A program made the translations under genes and the position numbers. Shown in pieces: positions 22,476-33,801 of a DNA stretch of 64,000 bases (the stretch's first letter is position 1; every line of letters starts with the position of its first letter). This stretch comes from Viscum album. Lineage: Eukaryota > Streptophyta > Magnoliopsida > Santalales > Viscaceae. The notes beneath the pieces were generated by a model. The model made no database searches, was not told the origin of the DNA, and saw nothing but the letters and a program-made list of their open reading frames with translations. The stretch is from the NCBI GenBank assembly GCA_963277665.1, contig OY728130.1:426733101-426797100 (forward strand). Reading direction: 5' to 3'.

Positions 22476-23590
22476 TTCTTCAGAAATCTCTCATTTGTAG
22501 GAGCGGTAGTGAACTTCCCGTCCATGGAGATTAGAGAATATTCCCAATTGGAATAGACCATTTGTATAACATATGGTCCCTCCCACTTTGGCTCCAAATT
22601 TGGAGACTTCTTTCCTGGTATCATTGGGGTCTGGAGGACGAACACCAATTCTCCTTCCGAGAAAGACCGAAGACGAACCTTTTTATTGAAGGCTGGTGTG
22701 ATGCGGTTCTGATATAATTCCATATGGTGAAAAGAGTGAAACCGCTTATCATCTAGCTTTTCCAATTCACCTTTCCGTTTTTATGATTTCCCATAATCGG
22801 ATAACTGATTACAAATGGCAACACAGAGTGAGGGTAATTAAAGAAAAATGGGCAGGACCGCTTCTGTTCCGTATACTAATGAGTATGTAGTAGCATGAGT
22901 AGCGGTGTGGATTGTGGTTAGATAAGCCCACAATGCATGGAAGAGTTTATCCATCCACAATTTCTTGTCTTTGTGCACCATTTTCTGGAGAATGTAAGAC
23001 ATGGTCTTGTTGAAATCCTCTATCTGTCCATTGGCCACTGTATGGTAGCAGAATGAGTGGTTAGCCTTGATACAATATTCTTGGTATAATTTCTCTAATT
23101 AAGTAGAGAGTAAGTTTGTTCCATTATCTGTCAGTATAGTATGAGGGACACCAAATCTTGTGATGATATTGGATTTCTAAAAGTTGACAATGTTTCTTTC
23201 CCTGACTTCCTTAAAGGGTACAACTTATGCCCATTTGGAAAAGAAGTCAGTTTCCGTGAGGATATACATCAGCTGTTTGGTTGTGGCGGGAGTATATGGT
23301 CCCACAACGTCCATTCCCCAGAAAGAAAATGGACAGGAGTAATTTCCATAATGAAGTAACTCTGGGGGTTGGTGTAGGAAGTTGTCAGGAATTTGGCAAG
23401 AGTGGAATTTTGAGAAAAATTTATCGCAACCTCGTGCCACTGTGGGCTAATAATACCCAAGCCTTCGAACCTTATGGGAATGCTTAGACCCCGGGTGATG
23501 TGCTCCACATATTTTTGCATGCACTTCATTCATGAAGGCAATGATTTCTTCTCCATCAATTAATCTGAGGAGGATTCCGTCGAGGCCTCA
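22463..23590 (-). pseudogene. Integrase domain (giant element)
   Basis: The integrase inserts the cDNA into the host chromosome. Visible pieces, N to C: a zinc-binding part with HAKICGAHHPG (about 23,495-23,530) followed by GCDKFFSKFHSC; the first catalytic Asp in GMDVVGPYTP (about 23,290-23,320); the second in TDNGTN (about 23,125); and the Glu in ANGQIEDFNKTM (about 23,000-23,035). The C-terminal region reads LEPKWEGPYVIQMVYS (22,540-22,590) and ends at the stop at 22,463. The DDE residues are retained, but stops occur at several points, for example between 23,039 and 23,225. No chromodomain follows. Confidence 0.85.
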
Positions 23591-23899
23591 TTTGTAGAGG
23601 ACCTCTTGCTGACTCGCACTTCCATATAAGACAATGTTGATTGCCCTTCTCCGTATTTTCTCTTGTTCAACCCCGTCTGATAGAATTTCACCCCATTGAA
23701 TGTAGTTTGGAATGGGGTTCATCCAGCCAGTGGCATGAGCATACAGCTCTAGGATAGGACTGAATTCATTTATTTCTTCTGTCTTGGCCTGAAAAAATGC
23801 CAGGACCATTTTCTGATGAGCAATATTGATCATTGTTTCATCCCGGTCTGGGTCAGCTAGGGCTGTGGCCGCATTATCTAATACGTCAACCTGGGCTTT
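23591..23899 (-). pseudogene. Linker between second RNase H and integrase (giant element)
   Basis: An 81-codon open stretch (23,588-23,833) includes NPIPNYIQWGEILSDG and ARRRAINIVLYG-like sequence (here RRRAINIVLYGSASQQ), the segment that precedes the integrase zinc finger in Tat-type Pol. It has no catalytic function of its own that I can see. A stop interrupts the join to the RNase H fragment near 23,899. Confidence 0.7.
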
Positions 23900-24361
23900 C
23901 TAAGACTGGGTAATATAGGTTAATGTTGGTTTTGTGGAGAATTCCTCCATTAACCCTCGTACATGGTCAAATAGGGGAATCATATCCTCTTTTTTAATAC
24001 CATATTCACCATTGACCTGCTTGCTGACCAGTTCTGAGTCACCTTTTTCCATAAGGTGTTGTACTTGTTCCTGGAGTGCAAGCTCTAGGCCTGCAATGAG
24101 GGCTTGATACTCCACTTCATTGTTCGTACATCCTTCTAATAGGATGAAGGAATATGGAAAGACTACCTTTTCTGGGGACTTGATTATTATCCCCCAGCGC
24201 ATCTTGTTAAATTTTGGATCTTCCATACTCTTCCTGGTTGGGCTTCGAGATGAGCCGTCAAAGAACATTTCCCACGCGGGGAACTCCTCTTGAACCGAGA
24301 AGATGTCCTCATCCGGTAGCTCAGCGTTAGGTGCGGTGGTCCCCGTTGAAAGGTGCTCCAC
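23900..24361 (-). pseudogene. Second (archaeal-type) RNase H domain
   Basis: A 153-codon open fragment with WEMFFDGSS (Asp at residue 35), NNEVEYQALIAGLELA (Glu at residue 84) and KGDSELVSKQVNGEY (Asp at residue 108) has the carboxylates of an RNase H fold in the spacing of the archaeal/plant type. Plant Tat-lineage elements carry this extra RNase H after the ancestral one; it is the strongest single marker for the lineage here. Catalytic residues appear intact in this fragment, the best preserved part of the gene. Confidence 0.85.
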
Positions 24362-24538
24362 CAGAAAATCTGCTAATAACTGGCCTTTGACTACTTTCTA
24401 AGGCACAAACCGGATGTCGAACTGTTGCGGGATGACTGCCCATCAGGACAGGCGCCCGGTCAGCATTGGGCGGCAAAGGATGTACTTGAGCGGGTTACTC
24501 CGCGAGGCTAAATCAACTTCATGAAGATGCAGATAATG

Positions 24539-24832
24539 TCACAATTTTTTAGCTACGAAGACCAAGGCCAAAAAACTCTCCTCTATGTTTGAGTATCGAG
24601 TTTTAACTTCTATCATGGTTCGGCTGAAGTAATAGATACCATTTTCACTGCCGGTGTCATTTTTCTGTGCGAGGAAGGCTCCTAGTGACCGCTCTAAGGC
24701 CATCATGTACAAAATTAGTGTTCTTCCTTCAACTAGGGGTGTGAGAACCGGTGGGCTTAAGAGGTACTTCTTTAGGCTGTCGAACGCCTCTTGGCAGTCA
24801 TCTGTCCATTGGTAGGTAACCCCCCTTTTCAT
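24539..24832 (-). pseudogene. Ancestral RNase H domain (giant element)
   Basis: A 97-codon fragment has the Ty3/gypsy RNase H order TDDCQEAFDSLKKYL, LILYMMALERSLGAFL, IYYFSRTMIEVKTRYSN and IEESFLALVFVAKKL. The usual Asp of the first strand is replaced in this copy, as is common in Tat elements where the ancestral RNase H is degenerate and the second one takes over. It continues with stops towards the second RNase H. Confidence 0.8.
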
Positions 24833-24849
24833 AAACCTAGTAAAGGGAA

Positions 24850-25815
24850 AACATTATCCTGCTAGGTTGTCTATGAACCACCTGATGTAGTTCAGGTGTC
24901 CTTGTAATCCCCTCAACTTAGTAAGATTGTGGGGAGGTGGCAGGCTAAGGATAACCTTTTTCATTTCAGGGTCGACTTCGATGCCATGATGGAGTCTGAC
25001 GAAGCCAAGGAATTTCCCTGAGGTAACCCCGAAGGCGCATTTCAAGGGATTCATCTTCGGGCTATGTTATCGATGTTTTTTGAAGATGGTTTCAATGTCT
25101 AACAGGTGATATGTGTGTTGTCTTGATTTGACCACCAAGTCATCCACATATCATTCGAAGAATCTCTCCATGAATGGTTTAAAGATACGATGCATGGCAC
25201 GTTGATATGTGGTGCCAGCGTTCTTGAGACCAATGGGCATGACCCTGTGATAGAATATTCCTTGAGGGGCTCTGAAGGAAGTGGCTTCTTCGTCTTCTCA
25301 GGCCATTCGTATATGACTATACCCAGAATAACCGTCCATGAAGGATAGATCCTCACACCCGGCCGTTGCATCGACTAATAACTCAGTGATCGAGACCGAG
25401 AAATCATCTTTCGAATGATACCAACTGAGATCTCTGAAATCAATGCAAAGGCAGATTTTTCCATTAATTTTTTGATAGGGATGATTTTGGAAAACCAGAT
25501 GGTGTACTGGACCTCCCAGATGAAGCCTTCTTTAATATGATTATCGACTTCAGCCTCTATTTTGGCAGTATGAAAGGGGTGTGTTCTTCTAGCAGCTTCT
25601 ATATAGCCCCGGTGGTCTTTTGGAAGACCTAAGTGGTGGGTTACCACTTCGGGATCGAGTCCCGACATTTCTGTGTAATTCAAAGAAAAGAAATCTTGAT
25701 GTTGTCGTAAAAAAGCAGTATATACCTCATGCTCCTCAGGGGATATGGCTACAGAAACAAGAGTGGGCCTCAGGTCTTCCTCGGTACCCAGGTTTATTTC
25801 CCCGAGCTTGTCCAC
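24850..25815 (-). pseudogene. Reverse transcriptase domain (giant element)
   Basis: RNA-directed DNA polymerase. The N-terminal part (25,375-25,815) includes EMSGLDPEVVTHHL and the KIEAEVDNHIKEGFI finger segment. The catalytic YVDD is encoded at 25,139-25,150, followed by LVVKSRQ. The C-terminal part (24,854-25,054) has NPLKCAFGVTSGKFLGFV and LRGLQGHLNYIRWFI, the conserved end of the palm/thumb. A stop directly precedes the YVDD and frames change at about 25,374 and 25,055. Confidence 0.87.
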
Positions 25816-25970
25816 AGTGGTGGAGATACCTTCCTCAAATGCGGGAGGTGCATCCCTAAGATCTTCCTCCTCTTCTTATCCCAAATCCTCATCTTCTCGA
25901 TCCAGTGAGGGGAGAGCTCTTGACTCGGGATCCTCGGAGTCCGTAGGTGAGGAATTATGGGCATCCTCAC
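25816..25970 (-). pseudogene. Acidic linker between protease and RT
   Basis: Read on the minus strand with one frame change, this is rich in Asp, Glu, Ser and Pro (for example PTDSEDPESRALPSLD and EEEEDLRDAPPAFEE). Ogre elements of legumes have an intron between protease and RT. Here the two domains are joined by only about 155 bp of apparently coding linker, so I see no such intron. Confidence 0.55.
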
Positions 25971-26657
25971 TCAAGTATTCACCCCTAATTTGGGGGTCAG
26001 AGTCGTTTCTGCACCGCTATGCTCAGGTGTCATGGCTGAAGTCATGAGGACAGTCGATTGTGTGTCCAGGATTGAATCCATTCTCTCAACATGGTTGATG
26101 GAAAGTATGTAGTCTCCACCAAGCTGCCTGAGGTGGTCAGCAGGAACCATTTCTAGACCATTTGGAGTGGGGATCCAGTCAATACCATCGAGTGAAGGAT
26201 TATTTTTATTTTTCTCAAAAAACCCGGCATCAATGTAGTGAGACTCGGAGAGCTCTAAAGGGGCCTTGTCAGCATGAAATGTCACATTTTGTCTATTGAT
26301 GCAATATTTGATACACTGGTGGTAGGATGAAGGAAAGACCATGTGCTTATGGAGCCACAGCCTTCCAAGCAGGGCATTGAATGATGTGTTCTGCCAGACC
26401 ACCAGGAATTCCGAGTAGGCCACAAGGTTGACATAATGGGTTTTCATCTTGATTTGTCCCATTGGCTTCTGTTCACTCTTTTCATAACTCAACAGGGTTG
26501 TGGCTGAGAGGATTAGGTGATCATCACTGTATCCCAACTTGCGGATTGTTCGTAGGGGAATGAGGATAACTTCGGATCCATTGTCAATAAAGACTTGGCG
26601 GATCCCAACATCATTTAGTGTGATAGACACATATAGTTGTTTGATATGTCCATGCAT
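25971..26657 (-). pseudogene. Aspartic protease domain with altered active site
   Basis: A 228-codon open fragment, the longest in the element. VFIDNGSEVILIP at residues 22-34 corresponds to the retropepsin active-site loop; the catalytic Asp is residue 25 (codons for DNGS at 26,574-26,585). It is followed by LGYSDDHLILSATTL and, later, WQNTSFNALLGRLWLH, the second conserved part of Tat proteases (FNALLGRPWIH-like). Asp is retained but the usual T/S/D-G step reads N-G. The rest of the fragment leads into the linker to RT. Confidence 0.82.
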
Positions 26658-26672
26658 GATGGCATCTTCATC

Positions 26673-26996
26673 CTAGTCGGTGAAGGAAATCACTGCATTG
26701 CATTCAGCCGGGCTAGTCTCCGTCCGGTAAATCTCGATACCAGCTACCTCGTCTTGGAACTCCTGGGGGTTGTGCAAGGCTTCAATAAGTACCCCACTAA
26801 GATCTGCTGACAAACTCAGGGCATCCAGGATTGAAATCTTGCCTAGTACTGATGACATTTTCTTAAGTATATCATATTTTTTCTCTAACAACCGACACTT
26901 TTTGGTAGGTGGGAGAGTTTTAGTAGGCAATCTAGGAGTTCGAGCATGCGATGAGGAAGGACCGACCATGAGGTTGGAGGTTGGCGGTGTTCCCAC
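26673..26996 (-). pseudogene. Gag-protease spacer (giant element)
   Basis: 107 codons containing KYDILKKMSSVLGKISILD and ALSLSADLSGVLIEALHN, matching the conserved segment of Tat-type elements in which 'DIL..L...PA.ISI..LL..S..HR..LI.AL' precedes the protease. It is likely part of the Gag-Pol precursor with no enzymatic role. It is separated from the protease by a stop at about 26,672. Confidence 0.7.
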
Positions 26997-26999
26997 TTT

Positions 27000-28880
27000 C
27001 TAGGGACTCGGCCTGGCTGGTCTATTTGTGCGCACTATGCGGCTAGACATATGTTCCTCCTTTAATGAGTACCGCAGAATGACAGAGCCAGAGTGGCCGC
27101 TTGTGGAGGTGGAGGGATATTCCTTCTCTTTTTGAGTCCATTTAAGGGATCTCCTACGGGTTTCCACGATATTAAAGGTTTGGGCTGGGGTAAAACTATA
27201 GGTTTGGTTTCGGTCGCGACTGCACCTTCCCGGGTATCCCCTGCCTCTGCGATTTCTCCTCCCGGCCCCTTGCGTCAGGAACTCCTGTTCATAACTATAA
27301 CCTTCATCGGGGAACGATTCCATTATATGGATGATGTTCAAAGAACCAAAGATTAGATCCTCATCCTTTGATAGGTCAACCAGGTCGGTTGTCCTTGATG
27401 GTGCTGTTTGGTTGGTCGAAGCATGTGGTGCCAGGTTTGAGGGTATAAAATATGACAGTTTCGGGGCTAAATTTTTCCTCGTTGCGGACTGTTATTTTAG
27501 CTCTTTTCTCCTACGTTTTCGATTATGCCTGGATGACCGGCTCGTGGAGGGTTGTGGGGCCGATATTGTCAGTTGCACGAAATTAGGGGCTGTTGGCGGC
27601 AACACTGACTGCTATAATTAAGCTCGGAGTATGCCCTGATCTGGGATGACAGTCTTCGAAGTCATCTAGCTATCAAATTTCTGCCCCTTCTTGCTGGTGA
27701 CTTCCTGTCACCCATTCCCTTTTTCCGAGTCGGTGGTAGAAATATATGTCACATGTGTTGGGGGTGGTCCCAGTTTCACTTGCCTAGAGTCTACCATCCT
27801 TTGTAGGAGGTCTTTGAAGAAAAATAATTCCTGGATATTGTTCCCTAACATTCAATGGTAGGGACAGTAATCTGGCCTAACATCACGGCCGACTTCTTCG
27901 GGCTTCCTTGGCTCCGGGAGGTGGAGAAAGTTTCAATTCATAGTGGCGATGAAATAGCCGCAGACTTGGTCCTCTCAAGAATGAGTATAATTTTTGTCTT
28001 CATTCCTCAAACTGGTTGTGCTTCAATCCTCTCTGATCCTACTACTTGGGCAGAGGCAGTGCTGATATACAGGGGGCCCTTGACGATTTGTTAGAGGCCT
28101 ATGTAGTGGAGCAGGCGCAGGGGCTGACTTGAGCGTGATAGAGGATGCTTCAACTCTAACTATTCGCTTTCTAGGAGCCTGTGAGGCTATTCGGGACTTC
28201 ATATTGGTCTGCTGCAAGGGGTATTCAATTCTTTGGGTGATGGACGAGAGATTGCAGAAGCCAGTGGTGCACTCCACTGGTATGAGTGGTGTTCACAGTT
28301 TGTCTCGAAGGTTATCGATGCATATGGACAACATATCATCTTAGGGAATTTTCCTGTTCAGAGAGTAGGTCAGACCTCTCCATCAATCAATGAATTCAGA
28401 GACTCTCTCGTTCTCCCTCTGTTTGCAATTCATGAGTTCAATGACCGTTGTTTCGGGCAATTTCGAGCTGAAGTGGAACATGAATAGATTCCAAAGGTCG
28501 TCCCAGTTTTTATTGACTGGGCTGGTAGACTCGTATACCAGACAAAGGAAGATTCTTGCAGGTTCCGTACGATGCATCTGAGTTTCACCTCTTCTTGTTT
28601 TTTTGGAGTTCCTATCAGAGGGTCTCAATAAGATGCATAGTGCATCAGGTTTTGTTCTGGATCGCCTGAACCATTTTAAATAGGAAATACAGGGCTCCCA
28701 AAATTGGGTGGATGAGGTGTGTTGCTCACCCAATCTAGGTTGGGATTCTTCTCTAGTTGTATCGGATCGCATCGACCTGCAAATTCTTCCAATAGAGCTA
28801 TCAGTGCTTCAATGGTGCTGGTGAGTCTCTGGTTTACATCCTGTTGGGCCAGATCTTGGGTGGGTGTAGCCCGAGGCATT
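27000..28880 (-). pseudogene. Gag region of the giant element
   Basis: The structural capsid/nucleocapsid precursor. The N-terminal retrotransposon-Gag fold is visible at 28,383-28,772 in two frames (WDDLWNLFMFHFSSKLPETT then ELMNCKQRENERVSEFID). The preceding 28,676-28,879 fragment (MPRATPTQDLAQQDVNQRL) and a proline-rich region surround it. Around 27,780-27,860 the minus strand reads DYCPYH and then NIQELFFFKDLLQRMVDSRQ, the remnant of the 'CxYHxxxGHxTxxCxxLKxxIQxLID' segment of Tat Gag. 27,000-27,341 is an Arg/Gly/Ser-rich C-terminus (GAGRRNRRGRGYPGR). Frameshifts are frequent. Confidence 0.75.
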
Positions 28881-29407
28881 GCCTAAGGATCTGGCTTAGC
28901 CGGCACCAAGGGTGTGTATTCCGTTTGTGAAACCTTCAGAGGGTTCAGATATACTCGCTCTTGTTTCATCATAAGTGGATGGAAGTCTTGGAATTCATCC
29001 AGATCCACATTTAGGTAGTTTGACAGGTCGAGATCCTCATTGGGAGGGAGCCCTGACCATGCTTTGTTTTCTGGGGAAAACCATTATCTTTGAGGTGCAC
29101 ATTTTGGGAGTGCAAGGTGTGGCTCTTCTAGGGAATTTCTTTCCATAAGACGATTCCTTTGGAGTAGCTCGGCGTTAAGCTGCCTCAATTCTTTCATTTA
29201 CTCTTCTTGTCGAGCGAACCACTCTTCGAGCGTAAGTGGAAGTTTTTTATCGAGCAAAGGAGGCGGGTTAATGGTAACCGTTCCTTTGTTCTTATCCTTA
29301 TTGTGAGATCGCAGGTTGAGAAGAGAATGGTTAGCTGATTGGGTGGCCATATTTAGAGTGGCCCTCTGGTTCGGGGTGTACATACCTGGTGGTTCGTTGT
29401 GAGTCAC
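28881..29407 (-). pseudogene. N-terminal part of the gag reading frame or gag leader
   Basis: Fragment 29,198-29,407 (69 codons, starting MTHNEPPGMYTPNQRATL) includes KKLPLTLEEWFARQEE and is followed by frame changes into the Gag fragment at 28,879. I infer it belongs to the same precursor because codon-like composition continues. I recognise no domain. Confidence 0.5.
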
Positions 29408-30589
29408 AGTCTGACTGGAACCATAATCTCCCGATCCATCCGGATTTTCCTAGTATCCGGTGTCACCCGTGGGGTTAGCCTCTATGGCATTGATGGATGC
29501 ATATCATGCGGTGGAGGAGACGTCATCTTCCAAATAGGAATAGAATCTCCCACTCCTTTTACTGGTCCTCCCCTTCCTATCTCGGGATTGATTTTGGACT
29601 CCATGATAAAGAGAGACGCATAGAGTCCTTTGTTTCATCCTTATGGTACGCCTCCCTCTTGAAGGGGATGGTGACTCAAAAGATGGGATAGGGTGGGAAC
29701 TTCCTCTTCTGACTGTCCTCCTAGAAGAGAAAATACTGATCCTTATGGGGGTGGTTGTTGTTGAAGTGGTAAAAATACTCCCAGCCATGAGGGCTGGGGT
29801 AGGATCTTTTCCCTGAACATTGAGTCTTTTCCGGTTTTATTGGTCTTACAGGGGAATATATTGTTAAAAATTCCCCAAGCCTTGTAGGATAGGGTTGTCC
29901 CTGAATTACGACAGTGGCTAATACTATCGCTACATTCCTGATCTTGCATGCCTCCATTCAGGGGTGAAATGGTTCTGATACCGAGTTCACTCGTGACTCA
30001 ATCCTCTCCGTGGAGGCTAGAAATGACGGCTGTTCGGACCCTCTTAGGCGAGAAGCTAGTTTTATTCTCTCAGTGGCCTGATTTGGGAGTTATTAGATGG
30101 AATGTTCCCATAGGGCCTGACGCTTCTGGGACTTACTCAAGGAATATCATTGCTGGGTGTGTCGCCTTTCTCGAACAGGGAGACCACTCGATTGCTGCCT
30201 TGCTGTGATTGCATTGCAAGAAACTACGCTGAATGAGTTCTTATAGACGGGGAGCAGAGTGAAATGTAGAGCTCCATGTTCTCCCCATCCTCTGATATGG
30301 ACTCCCATCAGAGTGTCACCGATGAGGCAGCACAGCTGGTGCAGCGCACAGAGGCTGGCTATCTCCATATTTCCTTTATGCCTCTCGGGTTATTTTTGCT
30401 GCGCCGAAGGAAGATATTTCCGGTCGATGTGAAACAGGAGGTTTCCAATTATCTTGACATGGTCTACATACCCATCTTAGGGAAGGAATCATGATTTCAG
30501 CTGGCGTAGGGATGTCCATATATTGTACCAGATTTAATGCATGCATTCTTCTGAAAACTATATAGGTATTTAGTATGGAGAGGTGGTCG
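29408..30589 (-). other. Unassigned stretch between the upstream ORF and gag
   Basis: Short overlapping frames on both strands, the longest about 94 codons (29,504-29,788, Ser/Thr/Arg-rich on the minus strand). None shows a recognisable domain and stops are frequent. It may be untranslated spacer or a badly decayed part of the upstream ORF. Confidence 0.4.
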
Positions 30590-33500
30590 TGGGCCAAAAC
30601 ATAACCAGGATATCGTCTCTGGCCAGTTGGTTCCTCAGGTGCAACATGTCGTCATTATCCTTAGCTAGTGATTCCTCTACCTGGTTAGCCCAACTGAAAT
30701 TCTCACTGATAGTGAGGTTTGAGGCAGTGAGATTGGTAGGTATCGAATTATCATGTGGGCGATTCCAAGGTGGTTGAGAAGATGAACGTGGCCCCGGAAC
30801 GTCTCCTGATCAAAGAAGGGCGTCGTTGGCGACTAACTGGGATTCTGACATGCTCGATCCCATCCTTCTGCGTTCCTCAACATATGAGAGATTTTCTATG
30901 CTTGATTCAGTAGGGGGAGGACCTTTCTGTCAATATGATATGTCATTGCGGGGAGGGCCTTCGCAATGGTGGCTGAATTGGCGAGGACTACCATTACTAC
31001 TTGACGCCTCTCTGCATAAAGGACTGTTGCAGTGCATACCCTGGGGAGGACCTCCAAGGCATGTCACAGCAAGGAGATGACCTTCTGGCTGTGTAGCATT
31101 GTTACGGGGAGGGCCTTCGCAATAACTTCCATCACTGTGAAGATGACCATCATGTTTTGACATTCGATGTGTATCCTAGGGAGGAACATCAAGATACACT
31201 GCGAAAAGGGGAGGACCTTCTTGTTGCTTAGGTCCACTGTGGGGAGGACCTTTACAATGGCGGTCATGGTGGCGAGGAATACCATCCCAGCCAATGGAAT
31301 GAAGAGGACTACCATTACAGTTGTCGTAGGGATAATCTCTACGGGGTACAACCTAAGGAGGGCCTTCAGAATTTACCGCAACGAGGGGAGGGCCTTCTAG
31401 TTTCTTGACGTCTCTATGGGGAGGACCTCCATTATCAGGGTGGCGAGGACTACCAGCATGATCTGATGCCTGGTTGCTTGGAGTGTTGTTGTAAAGAAAC
31501 CCCTAGGGAGGACCTTCAGGGTAGGCTATGACAAGGATATGGCCTTCTTATCGTGATGAGACGTCACTGTGGGGAGGACCTCTGTAGTTGCAACTACGAT
31601 AGCGAGGAATACAATCATAACCTGTGATCCCACTGCATGGAGAGTGCTTGCAGTGTATAACCTGGGGAGGAACTTCAGGGTGGACCACATAAAGTGGAGT
31701 GCCTTCTTTCTACTCGATCTTCCGGTCATGTGGAGGGTCTCCGTGAATCACATCAAAAGAGGATCTCTCATGATCGATCGTTATACACCCGTGGGGGAGG
31801 CGCCCACGAGTGCTCTAGGGAGGACCTTCAGAGCAGCTGGTAGGGATATTGTGGGGAGGACCTTCGCAACTTCTACTTCCACTCCAACAATATGGTTATG
31901 GGTGAGCAGGGTTTTGAGCCTTTGATATGTGCTTAGCAGCATTGGGAACCCAAGCTTCCAGCAGAGCGGAGTCATGAACCTGCTCTTTGTTTTCTGGTTG
32001 CCTTTGGCTTGTTCGAGGTTCTTTATTGTGGGATGCGGGGACCGTTTTCTATTGACAATGACCTTCACCTTTGGGTCTATGTCTAATTGGTCCCTGTGAT
32101 GTTATCGGGATACACTGACAAACGTATTGACTTTTAGCAGGGTTATATGTCTACTCTAGAGCATCCACCATGATGGACTGGTGTCCCCTAGTTGGAACGA
32201 GTGAAGATGCTCGATTTGGTTTCCCTTGTGTAATGAAATATGGATGGCGACCCTCCTGGACAGAAGTAGGGATGAAGACCTACTCCGAGTTGGTTATATC
32301 GTCTCTTAGATGAGTCACCTAAATTAGGGAGATGGGATCATGGGCCCGAGTCCTTATTGTTTCCGCTAATGCAATTACATTCTGGGAAGTCTTCAAGATA
32401 TGATCTGGGATCGATACCTGGTCCTCCATCATTTACAGGATATGCATAGGGGCATCTTTGGATGGAATGGGTATGAAGGCCCATTCCAGTATCAGAGTAG
32501 GAATATCCTTCCCTAGTCTTCCGATGGTCAGTAGGTACTAACAATTCTCATGTTTTGGGGTAGGATAATGAGTCTGCCCCTGGGCCGAGATTTTCCAGTT
32601 TATCTCTCTGTTTTCCACCGCATCGTGGTGGCATACTTTACTTGCATCCACAGAGAGTTGGCCCTACATTTTTCGGATTCCCACCGTATCGAGTCGGTGG
32701 ACTTTGTTGGCAGGGAGACGTGCCCTCCTATTGATTTTTGCCGCATCTGGGTGGAAGGATTTGTTGATCGGCACCACATCGGGATAGTAGGTGTCAGGAG
32801 CATATGGTAGGAGCTGGTCCTGTAGGCGCTGGGTCACCACCACACCAGGTTGGAGGGCTTCACAACCCTAGGCAGGGAGAGGTGCATGTCAGGTAGGTGT
32901 CGTCCTATGTGAGTGACATGCTTGATAGAGCGCGGCTGGGATGCGTGCCTTCTCGTATGATGGCACCACGTCTAGATGGAAGGCTTTGGAGGAGGGAACA
33001 GGTGTATGTGTCTGCTCGCGATACATCTCCGTGACTAGGTAGTAGAGCTCATTCTCAAGGATAAGGGTGATGACCGGCCCCTAGTTGTACGCTTTCCACC
33101 CTCATCGGGCGGTCCGAGGGGCTGGAGCTCAGGGAGCGTGGGCCTGGATACTCGGGGCGACATCCTCCTTATCGTGAGGATGGTGAGTCACGGTGTGACC
33201 GCGATGAAATCTTCTAGCGGGGGCCTTATAGGGGACCCCCGTTCAGTAGGGATGATGTCCTCAGTGTCGACTTGATCCGCCTCCCTAAGATAAGGGAGGT
33301 ACGCGTTGTCTCGTTCTGGGGATAGACTCCCGAAATGGTTTGAGATGGCAACATGGGCGGTCCGGATCTGCTTTTGTGGCCACTTTTGTGTAGGTGACTG
33401 ACGGGTCCTGGCATATTGGAGGGAATTCATGGATGCCTCCACCGTCAGGAGAGTACTCTTCATGTGGTATTCTCGGATTAACGCATCCGAGACCCAGTGT

Positions 33501-33590
33501 TGAAGATGCTAAGTCCGTGACGGGGTACTTTGTTGGTGAGGAAGTCCAGTCATTGTGTACCATGAAGCACGCACCTGTGAGTTCCTCCAT
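30590..33590 (-). pseudogene. Upstream ORF (ORF1-like) of the giant element, degenerate
   Basis: Ogre-type elements carry an extra ORF between the 5' LTR and gag; this interval is in that place. The first frame begins MEELTGACFMVHND at 33,590, 211 bp inside the 5' LTR boundary, and continues with a frame change to a stop near 33,188 (end PPLEDFIAV). Further pieces lie at 32,338-32,544 and 31,781-32,068, then a long GPP-repeat tract. The last piece starts MSESQLVANDALL near 30,852 and, after one TGA, stays open to about 30,590 through NFSWANQVEESLAKDNDDM. That tail is probably helical. No homology is recognised; the function of Ogre ORF1 is unknown. Confidence 0.5.
30905..31880 (-). repeat. 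GPP-encoding minisatellite in the upstream ORF
   Basis: The element GGGGAGGACCTTC (plus strand) recurs about 15 times, at about 30,914, 30,951, 31,042, 31,106, 31,179, 31,208, 31,241, 31,353, 31,384, 31,418, 31,505, 31,571, 31,663, 31,815 and 31,854. On the minus strand one frame reads x-x-GPP-x-x each time (CEGPPRN twice, CKGPPHS, QEGPPLF, GGPPQG). Intervals are 30-150 bp, often containing GGCGAGGACTACCAT variants. Frame is lost between copies in the present sequence. Confidence 0.72.
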
Positions 33591-33801
33591 GATTCCATTG
33601 GATCGAAGGGAGTTTGGAGTGGTACCAGTAAAAATATTTTAACAAATACAAACATCAAACCTGTCAATGCAGTATCTCATGACCCTATACGTAATTAATG
33701 ACCTTGCTTGGCCCTCCTTGTGAGTATAAAGGCGGAACATGGTGGGATTAGGTTAAATCTGTCATGTTTGGTTAAAGATTCACATCAGGTTCATTATTTT
33801 T
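33591..33801 (-). other. Leader between 5' LTR and upstream ORF
   Basis: 211 bp. The sequence directly following the LTR on the minus strand (AAAAATAATGAACCTGATG) has no TGG start and does not match any primer-binding site I recognise, so the tRNA primer is unassigned or the site has mutated. Confidence 0.45.

Larger units (their letters stand above)
22463..29407 (-). pseudogene. gag-pol of the giant Tat/Ogre-like element, degenerate
   Basis: On the minus strand, fragments of one long gag-pol follow each other in the order Gag, inter-domain spacer, protease, RT, RNase H, second RNase H, linker, integrase. Neighbouring fragments are separated by single frameshifts or stops rather than large gaps, so the gene is nearly complete in length (about 6.9 kb) but cannot be translated. 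The duplicated RNase H and the order protease-RT-RH-aRH-IN without a C-terminal chromodomain identify the Tat branch of Ty3/gypsy. Domain details are given in the following entries. Plus-strand ORFs across this interval are mirror images with no family resemblance. Confidence 0.88.

Noticed and set aside
25620..26047. Plus-strand Ser-rich ORFs opposite the protease-RT linker
   Set aside because: Mirror image of the acidic Asp/Glu/Ser linker on the coding strand; no independent support.
33720..33735. GAGTATAAAGG as a plus-strand TATA box
   Set aside because: It points into the right LTR with no gene downstream on that strand; chance occurrence more likely.
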